NCBI GenBank assembly: GCA_019096195.1
Contig: JAGTXK010000038.1
Location: forward strand, 248,001-312,000
DNA: 64,000 nucleotides
DNA from: Boletus sp. NGJ
Lineage: Eukaryota > Basidiomycota > Agaricomycetes > Boletales > Boletaceae
Direction of reading: 5' to 3'
Positions 23,896 through 36,030 of this stretch are shown here, in pieces (the first letter of the stretch is position 1; the number at the start of each line of letters is the position of its first letter). Below the pieces are notes generated by a model. It had not been told where the DNA came from. It was given only the letters and a program-made list of their open reading frames with translations, and made no database searches. Made by a program: the position numbers and the translations under genes.

Positions 23896-26800
23896 TCATC
23901 CTCTAGAACTGATCATCTGGGCGGGGGCGTCCACAAAAGAAGTACTAATACAGTAAAACAGCAGATTGCAAATTGAAAATAGGGGGATTCTTTCTAACAC
24001 ACATTTCACCAATTCTCTAGCATGACCTGCGCACATTCCTGGAGCAGAATATTCAAAATCAAAGTCTCCCAGAGTCGATTCAAAGCTCACCTTTAGTCTT
24101 GCAAAGTTGTGCACGATGGCAACGTTTAGGACTGTTCTCAACTTTCTCTTCATATCCGCTTTTCCGACGACCAATTGATACGATCCCGAACATTGACAGT
24201 ATCGTGAAGCGTTATCTGAGCGGACTTGTTTGCATTTGGAACAGCGCATATCTTGCTGCGCAAACGACTTTTCGATCGTGCCAACCATCCGGACCAACTC
24301 CAACTCTATCGCGGCCCGATCGTATTCGCCATCACACCCCCGACACATCCACTTGGGAGGTGCGACGGCCAACCCATCTGGCATGAGTTCTGGGTCACGA
24401 CAAAAATCAAAGTCGCGAAGTGCATCGCACATTTTACACGCGACGTTGGACAACTTGATGGTTTCGCAGGGATTTCGGAAAATGGCATCGTTGGCAAACT
24501 CTCGAATGCCTGCCAAATCAAGTAGGTTACGTTTCAAGAGACCGATCTCCACCCGGTAGTCTTCTGCGAGGCCAAGTACTGCGCAGGTAAATTTGACGAA
24601 CTCGAGGACGGGATTAGTGAGTGTGAGGTAAGAGCCGGGGAGTATCGGGAACATGAGCTGGGAGTGGAACTCCTCATCATATACCGAGTCTCTCTGCTTG
24701 GTCTGAATGGAACCTACGAGTCGTAGGAGTTTCCGGGTGAGTTTCCTGGCAATGAACTCGCGGGTGGCATCTAGCTCCTTTGCTTTCCCAACATCTCGCT
24801 GTGTGACGTCGGGTGCGGAATTCTGCAATACTCGAAGAGGGGCTCGTGGATTCTCATTCGCCTTTTGTCTGACCTTGTAGAGTTCGACAATGAAGTACTG
24901 AATGGCAGAGTTGAAGTCATTTTGGATGGCTGGCGGCAGGAAAGTCTCTATGTTCCATCGTGTCTCGATGGTGAGCTCTTCTGGAGGTTCAAGAGCCAGG
25001 GGGTTCTCGCAGACGACACCTCCAAAGTTGGCAGAGTCCATGAACAATAGCAAGTCGTAGAAGCGCTCGGTTTTCAGATATATATGCTGGAATAGCTCGT
25101 GGGATGTGACCGCTGTACCGATATACGTCGCGTAGGCGTGAGCTGTTCCAGGTGGCTTAGAGGTAGCAAGCAGGATTCGACTGAAGTCGGCGTAGATGAC
25201 ATGGGAACCGAGTCGTTTGAATTCGGCAAGCATTTGTATGAACGTTTTCCGCATAAGTCCATGAATAAAACGATGAATACTTGGGTCATAAAGGTGAGAT
25301 CCGCTCGTGCTAATCCATCGCCAGAAATGGTCAATGGCTAGCGTCGCAGGGACTCTCGAAGTTGCCCTTGATTTTGTCGAGAAGCCAGGTTTTGATCATC
25401 GACTTGATGATGCCGAACGTCAAGGTAGAGACGTTCGATTCTCCAAGGCCAAGGTCCCGTTGTGCTTCGCCTCGGTTGTACGCACTCAGGGTACGGGATG
25501 TAGAGTCAAAAGCGGTCGTCCCGCCGCTCCCCTCTAGCTCGTTCACTACGACGGAATGCAGGACGGAGTTGACTGCCAGGTTGCGAACCGTAACTTCCAG
25601 GCATACGTTGGAATAACACCCAGGAATCATGAACTCCGTGTTCTGTAACTCCTCCGTTGGCCGGTTGTCAGCTTCCCTGCCACCGAGATCTGGGCGCTCG
25701 GTGGGTGACCACCAGAGGACGATGTCCTGCTGTATCAACCGCCGGGCGAAACTAATATCAGACAGAACGACAGGCTGATCGCCGTCGATGTGCCCGATAG
25801 GAATGTCATAGTAATTCGAAAGAGCGATCGAACGATCGAGCCATATACCACACATGAGGTAACGCTGCAGCATCTTTTGAGCGACATGTGTTTGCCAAGG
25901 AAAGACGTCAAGAGAATGATAAACTTTGGCTTTGGGCATCGACAAGACAGGGAATCTTGAGAGTTTGGGAACGTGTGTGTCGAAGTAGACTTGCTCTTTC
26001 GACGAGGAAATTATGACCATGTACGATAGATTTTCCAAAAGTCCGAGCTCTCGGGAAATCGCCTTGAGAGCGGAGACGTCCTTGTTGTGATAAGTCGTGG
26101 TGAACTCGCAAGAAGAGGGATACTGGATACAAGCAGGATCTCCGTGACGACCTTGCCGTTTCTTCAAGAGCTCCATGTACGATTCTTGCAGGTGAGGCAT
26201 ACCTTGGCGGCGCGTTGCGGGGTCTACTAGATGCAGTTTCACAGCACCGTTAGGAAGGAAGAGCGCAAATACGTGGATCGGGGCGCTTTGCGAGCAAGCA
26301 TGATAGAAGAATAGATGTTTATTGCCACGCCAACCGTCAAGGTACGTCTTTCGGGAGAGGGAGGGATTGGCACGATCGAGTTGGCTTAGATCAACTCCCG
26401 TAGTCTGGGCTTTGTTGAGAGTCAATCCTAATTCATCGACAGTGCAAGTCTTGCCCAGCTTGAGTAAGGCTCGCGTGTCTAGCGGGACCTAGCAGTGGAT
26501 ATCAGGAATGCGTCCTGTTCACACGGCATTGGATACAACACCTACCTGCCGTTCGAACACGCCGTCGACATTCGGGTCGTTCGTCAAGTCTGTGAAGTGT
26601 TCCCGGATATCCTCGTACACATCTTCCTTAACGACAACCTTGTACAGGTTATTGCAAGGAATATCCTTCGGCAAGTGTCGCGTGACCTTCTCTAACTGGT
26701 AGTACTCCGTGCGGAACAACTCGTCCCTGGGCGGATTCTTGAAGTGAAGGTAAAATTGCCTCGAAATGCGAAGGGGAACGGGAGTGAGTTCTCCATCAAC

Positions 26801-29800
26801 CGAAACCCACAGCGTAAAGCGGCCAGAAATCTTGCTCGGTCGGATCTGTACGACGTCCCAGCGTTGCGTCGTTCGTATACGTGCGCCTCTAAACATGGAA
26901 GGGACGACTGCAGACGTCTCTCCGCCCCAACGTACTTCGCGCGTCTTACGCCAGCGAGGCTTGATCGCTCTCAGCCAAGCTGAGTAACTCGAGCTAGGAT
27001 CTGGGAGGGGGATACTGTACGCGTCGTCTTCTTCACCCTCAGGACTTGGCTGTCGTGCAGCCTTGCGGTTCACGACAGCAATACGTCCCTTTTCGGGATG
27101 CTTCTGTGTCCCAAAGTCTTCCATATCACTCTCTCCGCCCTCTTGCATCTTCCGCGGAGCGACAGAAAAGAAATCTGTAACCTTGTTCTGCTTGAACTTG
27201 TCCACAGCCCCCGCAACTCTGCGATGCAACCAATCGGGATGCCTGATCCTCGATACGGGATTTGAGACGCCCTGCATAGCCGCGGGAATAGTGATTAGTT
27301 TCTGAATTACCGAACCCAATCGCTCGATGTAGTACTCCCAGTCCAAAATCGAACGCAGGTCGAAACTGCAGAGGCCGGGATCTTTGAGCCACTTTCGGAG
27401 GTAGGTCCGCTTGACGGATTCTTCTGCGGAAAAAATGGCGATCGGAACGGCTCGCTCGGTGACGGGGGCACCGTTGGGCTTTGCAGAAATGATGAATTTG
27501 CATGCGAGACCTTTATCTTTGACCATTTGGTCGCCCAAGAACTCGGCAAGCCTCTTAGCAGTGCTAATCGATGTGGACTTCTGTCCAGCATACTCGGCGA
27601 GTGTCTTCGACATGCTTCTGTTCTCGGCGATGAGTTCGACAAGCTCCTCGTCCGAGAGTGTCTCTGCGCGAGAGAAGAGGATGTCGAGCCATTGATTAGC
27701 GATATTTGCGACGGCGCCGTAGCACTCCTCAGTAGTAGTACCGAGCAAGAATTTCTCGAAGATTTGGGACTGGAAGATTTTGATGAGTTGGAGTTCGCCA
27801 CGTCGCTTAACCTCGAAGCCTTTGAGCTCTGCGAGAGAACCGTCATCGTTGAACACCGCGTAACGCTTCTTGAGCAGCTTGTCTTCTTCCTTGGACGAGG
27901 GGAGGATCATTGCACGGTATGGCCCGTCGAGCTCGAAGAAGATGGAGTTTTCAGAGTGAACGTCGTATTCCCCAGTTTCTGGGTTAAAGTTGTGGTATTG
28001 GTGATTCGTGAACCGCGCGTGGACGAGGTGGTTGAGCATTGTACACGGATACGAGATAGGGATGATCTTGCCGCTAGTGAACTTGAACTTGAAGTTCTCC
28101 GGGAACACGCCTGGGAGCATGCACCAGATTCCGTCTGTGTCCAGCTCGAGAGGGCGCCCGATCTGCTCCACCAACGCGCGAGCCATCTGGATGATCGTCG
28201 CACCCGTAAGACATGTGATCCCCGCCATCTCCATTGAATGCCATCGTGCACCTTTACGCATCACATACCCGTAGAACGAGTTGAGGATACACTTGTGTGC
28301 GAGCTGCAACGAGTCGTAAAGCACGATCATCTTCCTCGCCTCGTCTACCTCCGCTAACGAACGTCCCTCGCTGAGAACTGTGTCAAGATTCTTCTTCCAA
28401 GTTTTGTGGAGCCCCTTGTATTCGTACCGTCGATCACGGAAACGGCGCACGGTGTCGACGTAGAACGGGTTTTCCCGTTGGCACACAATAGACTCGCGGG
28501 TCTCGACCCTCGTATCCTTGGTCTTTTTGTACACTTTGCGGGAGTAGTCACCAAGCCGCTTGTGTAAGAGGGCCGTCTGCTCTGTCTCCGTCAAGTCGAC
28601 AAACTTCCGCTGCGGTCCCCCAGGTTTCTTGGGAGGGAACGTTTCCTGGTTTAGCGCGTGTCGGATCATGTTATACTCGTCCCTATGGGCAGGGAAGAAT
28701 TCGCCTCTCCACGCCCATTCAAGTCTTCGGTCGCACTCCTTGCCCGGTCGGTTGTAGTCGCACACCGCGCACACCGATTCGTCAACCATAGAGTCTGGCT
28801 GTAGTCGATTCGACAACATGATGTTGGGGTACATAGCGGCAACGTCAAGGTGGTAGATCAGTGGCTTGTCCGTCCGCTTTGGATTATCTCGCATGATCTC
28901 GAGAGCGGATTGAATCTGAGACTTGACTTCGTCGTAGTTCGTGACACTTTCCAGAGACTCGTTTGACTCCTCGACGATGAAGAACGTCAGGGCGGCATCG
29001 AGGTCGTTGATCAGCTAAGTATTGGTGATCAGCGTACGGAAAATCATGCGTAGAATTCCACGGACCTGTTTAACAGCCTCAGGGACGATCTTGAAATCCG
29101 TAGAAATATCACTGCGGAAAACGCCAGCCTCTAACGCTTCCACGTGCCCTCCGACATAAGTTTCCGAGGCGAGCAAGTGGCCTTCAAACATGTTCAGGTG
29201 AGATTCTTCATGTCTGTTGGGCATGATAATGTGTCCTCGGTACGCCTCCACCTGAATCGATACGTGAGCGAGGACCCAACATTATTGCCAGGTCTACGTA
29301 CCATCAACAATGTCTCGCAAAGCGTTCCACTTCCCTTTCGCAAGACCTCGTCTGGACATAGCGGGATGATGTTGCACAGCGAGAAGATGAACGGGTGTAC
29401 ATATTTCATGTAGAGATAATAGGTCGCTACGGCATCAGAGACGGAATACTGGGCAAGGACTTGCGGCTGCTCCATGGCATATCTATCGATTGATTGTTAA
29501 CGTGAATATTGACCAGAGTCTGATCAACGCACGGCGTCATCAATTCGGGGTCCAACTCGATTGGGTTGTACCCCAGCTTTGATGTCGTGACCGCCTTCAG
29601 GCCCTGACTACCTTGCGGCAGGTACGAGTCACGTTTGACCCATCGGAAGCAGTCCATATGGACACAACAACGACTCTTGTATTCATCCTCCGAATCCTTC
29701 GCGAAACCAGTCTCGAGTAACATGTCGATACCATTGGCCTTCGCTCGAGCGCAAAGAAACGGGAAATCGAAGAAATCGCCGTTGAACGTAGCTATGACCG

Positions 29801-31119
29801 TAGGTTTGACGTCCTGTATATGCTGGAAGAATTTCGTGATCGTCGCAGCCTGACCAAGTCGGCACCAATCAACGAGTGCAATTTACCGCCAAAGACGACG
29901 TACCTCATCCTTCTCGTTGTACACGATAAATGGCCCTTCGTACCCTTCCTTGGGGGTATACTCAAAGTCCTCGATATCCTCACTCACGATTTCGCGGTTC
30001 GTGATGAGGTACCCCTGACCATCGACCATATACGAAATCATCATCACTTGGTCAATTGCCTGATCAGGAAACTTGAGTGGTGCCTTCGTCGTTTCGATAT
30101 CATATGCCATGACCACTGGATCCGCACGCTTGACGCGCTCCGTGATCTGCGCAAAGCTGGGTTGCCCGGCATTGAACGTCACAGCATACCACAATCCAAC
30201 ACGCAGCTCGTTGTCGATGGCCACGCGCAGATAATAAGGCACGTCGAATTCCCGAATATCGACGATGCACTCGCGAGGGTCCCGTTCTTTGTAGCTGCCG
30301 CCGTGGATGCTCCCACCAATTTCTGACCATTCGCCCTCAAGCTCCATGTTCGTGCTGGGACCTGCCGTGGCATTGACGACCTCCGCGTAAGCATCGACGG
30401 CCCCCCGTTTGGCACCGTTTTCAAGCGCGAGGGGAGCGATGTCGCGTCTGACAGTAAGAAGATCCGAGACATTCCTAAAGCATAACTGAAGGTAAAGTCT
30501 CCGGTGTCCCATCAAATGATTCGGCAACTTGAGGTCTTCTTTTCGGTCACGTACGATCTTGTGAATCACGCCTTCGTACCGCTTCATGAGCCATTCCTCG
30601 ACGCTCACCTCTGAGCCACTCTAAAAAATCACAATCATATCCCCATTAGCACGCCAATGAAACAAAAACACGTCAAACGCCAACCTTGCACGCAATGTAA
30701 AAATACGGCTCGTATTGCATCGTGCACTTGAACGACCCACCGTCGTCCTGTATAAAGTAGAAATCCACCGCAGCCTTTCCTCCAGGATACCCCGGGTCCT
30801 TGACCAACGTCGGGTGCATATTGATGAGCCAGCCTTCTCTTCGTCCGCCTTCCTGCAGTCGCGCGAACCCGAGCTTCTCGTCAATCTCGTCGCTTAAACG
30901 GACTTGCTCAAATCGTTCGGCGAGCTGCGTACCGTCGTCTTCGCGTTGCGGGGCTGGTCCTTCTCCTGGTACGTTTCCATTGGACGCTCCTCCTCGTCCT
31001 CCTCTTCCCCTGCCACGACCCCCACGGAAATAACTGCTTCCTCGATAGCCAGTGCGTCCTCTACGTCCTCCACGTCCGCGACTATTTGATGTCAAACCGA
31101 AAGTGCCCCCGCGTGCCAT
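23896..31119 (-). CDS. POL2: DNA polymerase epsilon catalytic subunit
   Basis: About 2,250 residues in at least eight exons; this is the leading-strand replicase of nuclear chromosomes. The start [15 protein letters not shown] is followed by an RGG-rich tail. Exonuclease motifs are [11 protein letters not shown] (near residue 320), [11 protein letters not shown] and [13 protein letters not shown]. Polymerase motif A is [19 protein letters not shown], motif [16 protein letters not shown], motif C ELDTDGIW. Cysteines CAVC, a following Cys and IVCQREN match the [4Fe-4S] site reported for yeast Pol2. The inactive second polymerase half ends in two zinc modules (CKMC...CRGC and CSKC...CQC). Near 25331-25357 the frame shifts by one base: ...KIKGNFES runs into a stop, while the neighbouring frame continues [13 protein letters not shown] and LYDPSIHRF. 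The only GT in reach would make a 16-nt intron. The extreme C-terminus (last about 35 residues) may be spliced differently. Confidence 0.93.
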
Positions 31120-31706
31120 GAGCGAAGAGAGTTGAATAGACAGAGCGAGAGTCGCGTAGTAACAATGCGACCTCACGTGATGTGACATACGCGACATGTC
31201 ACGGCAGCTGTTTTGTCAGCATCTCCTAGGTAGAAACTAACAATTCAGCAAGTATTCACTTCCTTGCTCATCGAATCACCGACCATTCACCAACGAACTT
31301 CCAAATAGCTCCAAGGTGGGTATACGGAGAAAATAAGACTGGGGTATCTCAAAAAATACACGATGTGCACAACTCGACCTCGGTGCGCTTCTCTCGCAGC
31401 ATGAAAGGAGTCGAACGAAATGAAAATCCGTAACCAGTACTGGAATAAGCCCATGAGATGAAAGTGTGAGTTTGAAAGAAGGGAAATAAATAAATACTAT
31501 GCAATACGAGGATAGAGTGCGTGAGGGACCGCAAGTGGTCGTGCGATCGGCAGAATAGGGATGTAAGTGATGGAGCAGAAGGAAGTCAGACAAGGAACAC
31601 TAGAAATAGAAGAAAGCTGGCCCCGGAGCAAGCAAATGTTCACGATTCTCGACATGTATCCATGACCATAAACCAGAGAAGCCAACAACGCATACCTCTC
31701 CCCACC
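31120..31706. other. POL2 promoter and kinase 3' region
   Basis: Non-coding by my reading. It should hold the POL2 promoter next to 31119 and the 3' untranslated region of the kinase gene at the other end. An alternative upstream Met at 31197 would extend POL2 by 26 residues, but MARGG fits better. Confidence 0.4.
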
Positions 31707-34700
31707 TCACTCTTCTTCGCCTTCGTCTTCTTCTTGTATCGCTTGCTTGAAAGCAGGACCACGCACCCCCGGTAGCTGCCATCGCCCACCTCTCACTTCT
31801 GGCGCTTCGAACGTTATATCAACTTGTCCAGGAGCAGGCGAAGACCTCCCAGCCGGAGAATGACCTCCTCCCCGTCTCCCCACAACGCCAGCGCCAGAGC
31901 TCGCACGAGCCTTCCCTGCTCGTGTATGCCCACCGTAGTGCCTCGGGGGTGGCGACGTCACCAACGGAATCGACGACTCCAGCGCCAGGTACGACGAACT
32001 CGCACTCGAACTCGCCGTCCCGCTCCCCGGCATCTGCCCCAGTCCCCCCGCAAACTCAGGGACATCCTCATCCTCATCCACCCAGTCGCTCTCATCCCCC
32101 ATGCTCAAGCTTTGTCGCCCCCCACTAAACACGTCCCTGATATCCAACGCTGGTGAGATGGCAAGAACTTCGACGGGAAGATGAGTGCTCCGGCTCTGCC
32201 AGCCAGGGGGTTCATGTCCCCAGCTCTTCTTCCACGACGTACGCCCTAATGAACCAGCGTTATGCGGGCTCGCAAACGGCGTGAGACGCTTCTGAGCAAT
32301 AAACATGCCTGCACTACGTCTGGGAGTGCTATCGTCTAATGAATTTCTGGAAGAATATCCTTTGAATGGTGAACTTGTCCGTGTTGCCTCGCCCTCTGAA
32401 ACTTCGTAGAATGACGTGGGTCGCGAGGATGCGAGGGAATGTACAGAGGAAGCGGCCGAATTCGACCGGCGATGTAGGGGACGAGAACTTCCTGTGGTAT
32501 TCTGAATATGCCGTACGACACGCGTAGAGGAGGAAGAGCCCGCCCTGCGATGGTTGTGTTTGGGTAGTGGTGACGAGGTGCGATAGTACGCTGACCCATT
32601 TGATCCCGTGGACGGGGATTTGCGATGTCGAGGAACACCACCAAGGGTAAAGCTGTGTACGGACGATGGTCGTGAGGAGTAGTCACCTCTCTCAGAGTTG
32701 GGCGTTTCTGCGCCAAAGGACCGGACGGAAGGGATCTGATCAAGCGTATGTGGTTGCTCAATCGTAAAGATCTGAGCAGAATTGCCAGACGATCTGCGGG
32801 AGTTGACGCTACTAGATCGACGAGATGAAGCGGAGTGACGTTTGACACGGCGACCCCGCCCGCCACCACTCGCGCCCCGCTTGACCGTGCTCTTACTGGA
32901 AGGGGACATAGACAAAGGGGGCGGAGCGACCATGGATCGGGAATAGTGCAACCCGCGGGCACTAGCCTGTGTTAGCGGCTGCACAGTCTCCTTCCGTTTT
33001 CCCTTCTTATCCTCTTGGAACCAGAGGCGAAACGCAGACAGCAAACTCGCGCGATTCCTGTTGGGAGCGACAGCCCCTGCTCCACTCTCGGTGTACCTCG
33101 GAAGCGAAGTCAACGTATCGCCTGGGGAATTCGCAGGAGTTGGTGCAGATTCACCGGGTGGCGACATCCGCCCACCCGCCATTATCCATGGCGACCCGGG
33201 TATAGCAGGTAAATCGGGGGGAGGCGAGGAAGATGGGGGTACCGGATCCTTTGCCCGAACTGGTGGTGACTTGGTCAGCTTAGAGGAGCCGCTACTACCA
33301 TGCGAACTACGGGGATCGTCCCCGACTTGCGGCTTTTCATTATCCCGTGGCTTCTCCTTCTCTCGCTGACTTTCGCGTTGATCTTTAACAACTTCCGCCG
33401 ACTTCTTGCGAACAAGACCTGCAGCTTCGAGGGCCGTTGTCGCTCGTTGCATGATGCTGACGCTTCCTGAGCGAACCTTCCCTTCCCTTTTCAGCTTGAG
33501 CAAGTCTTTATCCTTGTTCTCTATTCCCTTATAGCTCCCACTCGGCGTAGATGGACTCGAGCGCACAGAAGACTCGTTTGTGGTCGACGAAGGCGACAGA
33601 AATGGCGACTTTGCACGGGGAGGGGTGGTCGGACGCGCGGCCGAAGCAACTGTTGGGGTAGGTGGCACAAGGGCGAGCGCTGGAGGGGTAGGGGGAAGAG
33701 TAGGTTCGTCGGTCTGTACTGCGATGCCACGTTTGTTTCTGTTCCGAGAACCAGAAGGTCGCTCGCTCTCCTTCTCTTTCCGCCGCTTGGATCCTGAGTT
33801 TTCCTCAACTTCTTCAATGGCAAGGTCTGGAGAAGCAGTTCGAACCTCATCGAGAATCCGTCTTTCATGTTTACGCATCAACATCCACCAGAGGGCTCCT
33901 GCCGAGTCGCATGCATCCGAGATAACTGAATGCACAATCTGAGCGGTGTCAAAGCCCATCACACTCAGGGTGTTCAGTAAATCCCGCTCAGCAGGGGTCG
34001 AAAAAATGATCGGAGCCGGTGTGCTGAGAAGGCACGCAAAGTCCTGGGGAGGAAGGGGTGCAAGGGGTTTCTGACGTGGCGGTGAGCCATTCCCATCAGA
34101 AAGCGTCGACGAAACAGAACGGCGTTTCGTGCGAGCAGGTGTACGAGTCGGATGTGGTGGAATCCGACTAGGGTTTGAGGGGGTGACAGATGGTGTCATC
34201 TCCTCCGCGCTATCTCTAAACCGTTCCTCTTCGATTACGGTCTCAGGCTGCCGCATCTTTGTCTCTTTGGACCCCCGGTCACCTTTGGTAATCGTTCTTT
34301 GGCTTGAGTTAGAATGAATTTGGACAGAAGCAGATTTCGAATCTTGAAAGGGATCAGCGGCATTATCATCGGGAGTCGTAGGTGCGGACGGTAAAATTTC
34401 GGAGGAAGCAGAGAGGAAAGTCGTTTCTGAAGTAGCAGAAGTCGCCGACGACACGACTTGTTCTGCATCCTGCATTCTCGCCTCTTTTGAAGTGGGCTTC
34501 ACGCTCAGTGGGAAGGCAGTACCAGCAGGTGATGGCGACGCAGGGTCGTCCGCCTCGGGTTCCGGAACAGTAGAAACAGCAGCAGTACGCGAGATAAACC
34601 AAGGGGATGCCAGAATTTGAGGGATTGTCAAGCGTTTCGACGTATCATTCTGTAAAATACCCCGGAGGAGGTCACGAGCATCTATGGGAGACTGTAAAAA

Positions 34701-35619
34701 AAACGATAATTCAAGGAAGCAACACAAATGTCGAACCTCTGGTCAACCACTCAGGATCTTCGAATTCCCCTGCGATAACCCTTTCCTTCATTACAGCTTC
34801 GTCATCGTCATCGAACGGTAGGGTACCAGTCAAAAGGCAATAAAGAATCACTCCCATGGACCAAATGTCCACCTCTGTATGCCATTCATTGAGTAAGTAC
34901 AGCAAAACCGGCGCGCCACTTACCAGGACCAAGGTATCTCTTACCTTGCAGTACCTCTGGAGCAGCGTATCCGGTGGTACCACAGAAGGTGTCCATGTAT
35001 ACCCCCTTTTCGTATTCACGCGTGAATCCAAAATCACCAAGTTTGACGCGACATCGTTCATCCAACAATACATTCTCCAGCTTGAGATCGCGATGGACGA
35101 TGCCCTTGTCATGCAGGTAGGCAACGGCGAGACACAGCTGACCAAAAATTATTTTTGTTTCGTCCTCGGACAAGCGACCCTTTTCAGCGAGGTAATCAAA
35201 AAGCTCTCCTCCAGAACAAAGCTCTGTCACGATCCAGATGTGTGATTCCGTAGCAATGACTTCGTACATTTGGGTAACATGTGGGTGATGGAGCTGGCGG
35301 TGGTGGTGTATTTCACGGGTAAGCGAGGCAGACATTGCCTTTGGGATCTGCTTGATGGCGACACGAGTTGACGTCAGACGGTGCGTGCCCATGCGCACTT
35401 TTCCATAGGCTCCTGTTGGGGATCTTATCAGTCCTGCGAGTGCCTGTTGTAGGGTTAAGGAGACTTGCCTTCTCCGATGACTTTTCCAAGGGTGTAATTA
35501 CCTATTACCCTAATCTTGTGGGAAGCGAGCTCCTTCCCCAGTTCATTATAGGCATTAGCAAGCTGGGCTTTGTGGTTCTGGGATACGGAGGCGGTTTGCC
35601 TGTGCCCGTACGTGGACAT
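31707..35619 (-). CDS. CAMKL-family Ser/Thr protein kinase, Kin4-like, with long tail
   Basis: The N-terminal kinase domain carries IGNYTLGKVIGEGAYGKVRMG (glycine loop; the first Gly-Glu-Gly spans an intron), VAIKQIPKA (Lys), HRDLKLENVLLDE, KLGDFGFTREY, TFCGTTGYAAPEVL, VDIWSMGVILYCLLTG and DTSKRLTIPQILASPWF. A UBA-like segment LLNTLSVMGFDTAQIVHSV near residue 450 is followed by a very long Ser/Pro/Arg-rich, low-complexity tail ending EEDEGEEE, for about 1,190 residues. The kinase core is of the Kin4/Snf1-related type; fungal Kin4 works in the spindle-position checkpoint, but orthology is inference. Intron 1 is GC-AG: the exon ends GAAG, donor GCAAGT at 35463-35468, acceptor CAACAG. Another intron uses GTGTTG near 34730 to keep WLTRGSTF joined to SPIDARDLL. 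Confidence 0.88.
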
Positions 35620-36030
35620 TTTGGCATGTAGAATGGAAAGTAACGTAACGATAAAGGAGAGGCGCGGGCACGAGAGCCACAAAATAGTAAACAGGGATTC
35701 AAGAAAGTTGGGAGGAGCAGTTGGTCGAGAAGAGGGAAAGTGCGTCGGTCGAGGTCAAGAACAAGCTATGATTATCCACAACTGGCGCGTGGGAATGGGG
35801 GGATAGTGTTGGACCGCTCAAATTTCATGACTAACACAACAAATTCAAGGAGTAGAATCACAGCTACGTATCAACAATTGAGACTCATCCAGTGTTCTGC
35901 TCGACGAACCACAATACTAGACACAGGAGAACTGAAGGAAATTAGGGAAAGGCGCCATAGATACGACACAACAAGAATAGGTAGCACTTGTGGGTGGTAG
36001 GAACACAGCCGGACACAGAAAGACCCGCGA
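35620..36030. other. Kinase promoter and synaptobrevin 3' region
   Basis: Non-coding; both neighbours are on the minus strand. No clear TATA element was seen. Confidence 0.4.

Noticed and set aside
25337-25353. 16-nt intron in POL2
   Set aside because: It would restore the frame but is far below the size of any other intron here (about 45-70 nt); a base error is more likely.
27527-28237. 236-codon plus-strand frame
   Set aside because: Antisense of conserved POL2 sequence, biased in Glu, Leu and Val as expected of a shadow.
26519-28894. Family-B DNA polymerase as a possible virus-like or Polinton polymerase
   Set aside because: All motifs ([31 protein letters not shown]), the iron-sulphur cysteines and the C-terminal zinc modules are those of nuclear polymerase epsilon, with introns. 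It is the host POL2.
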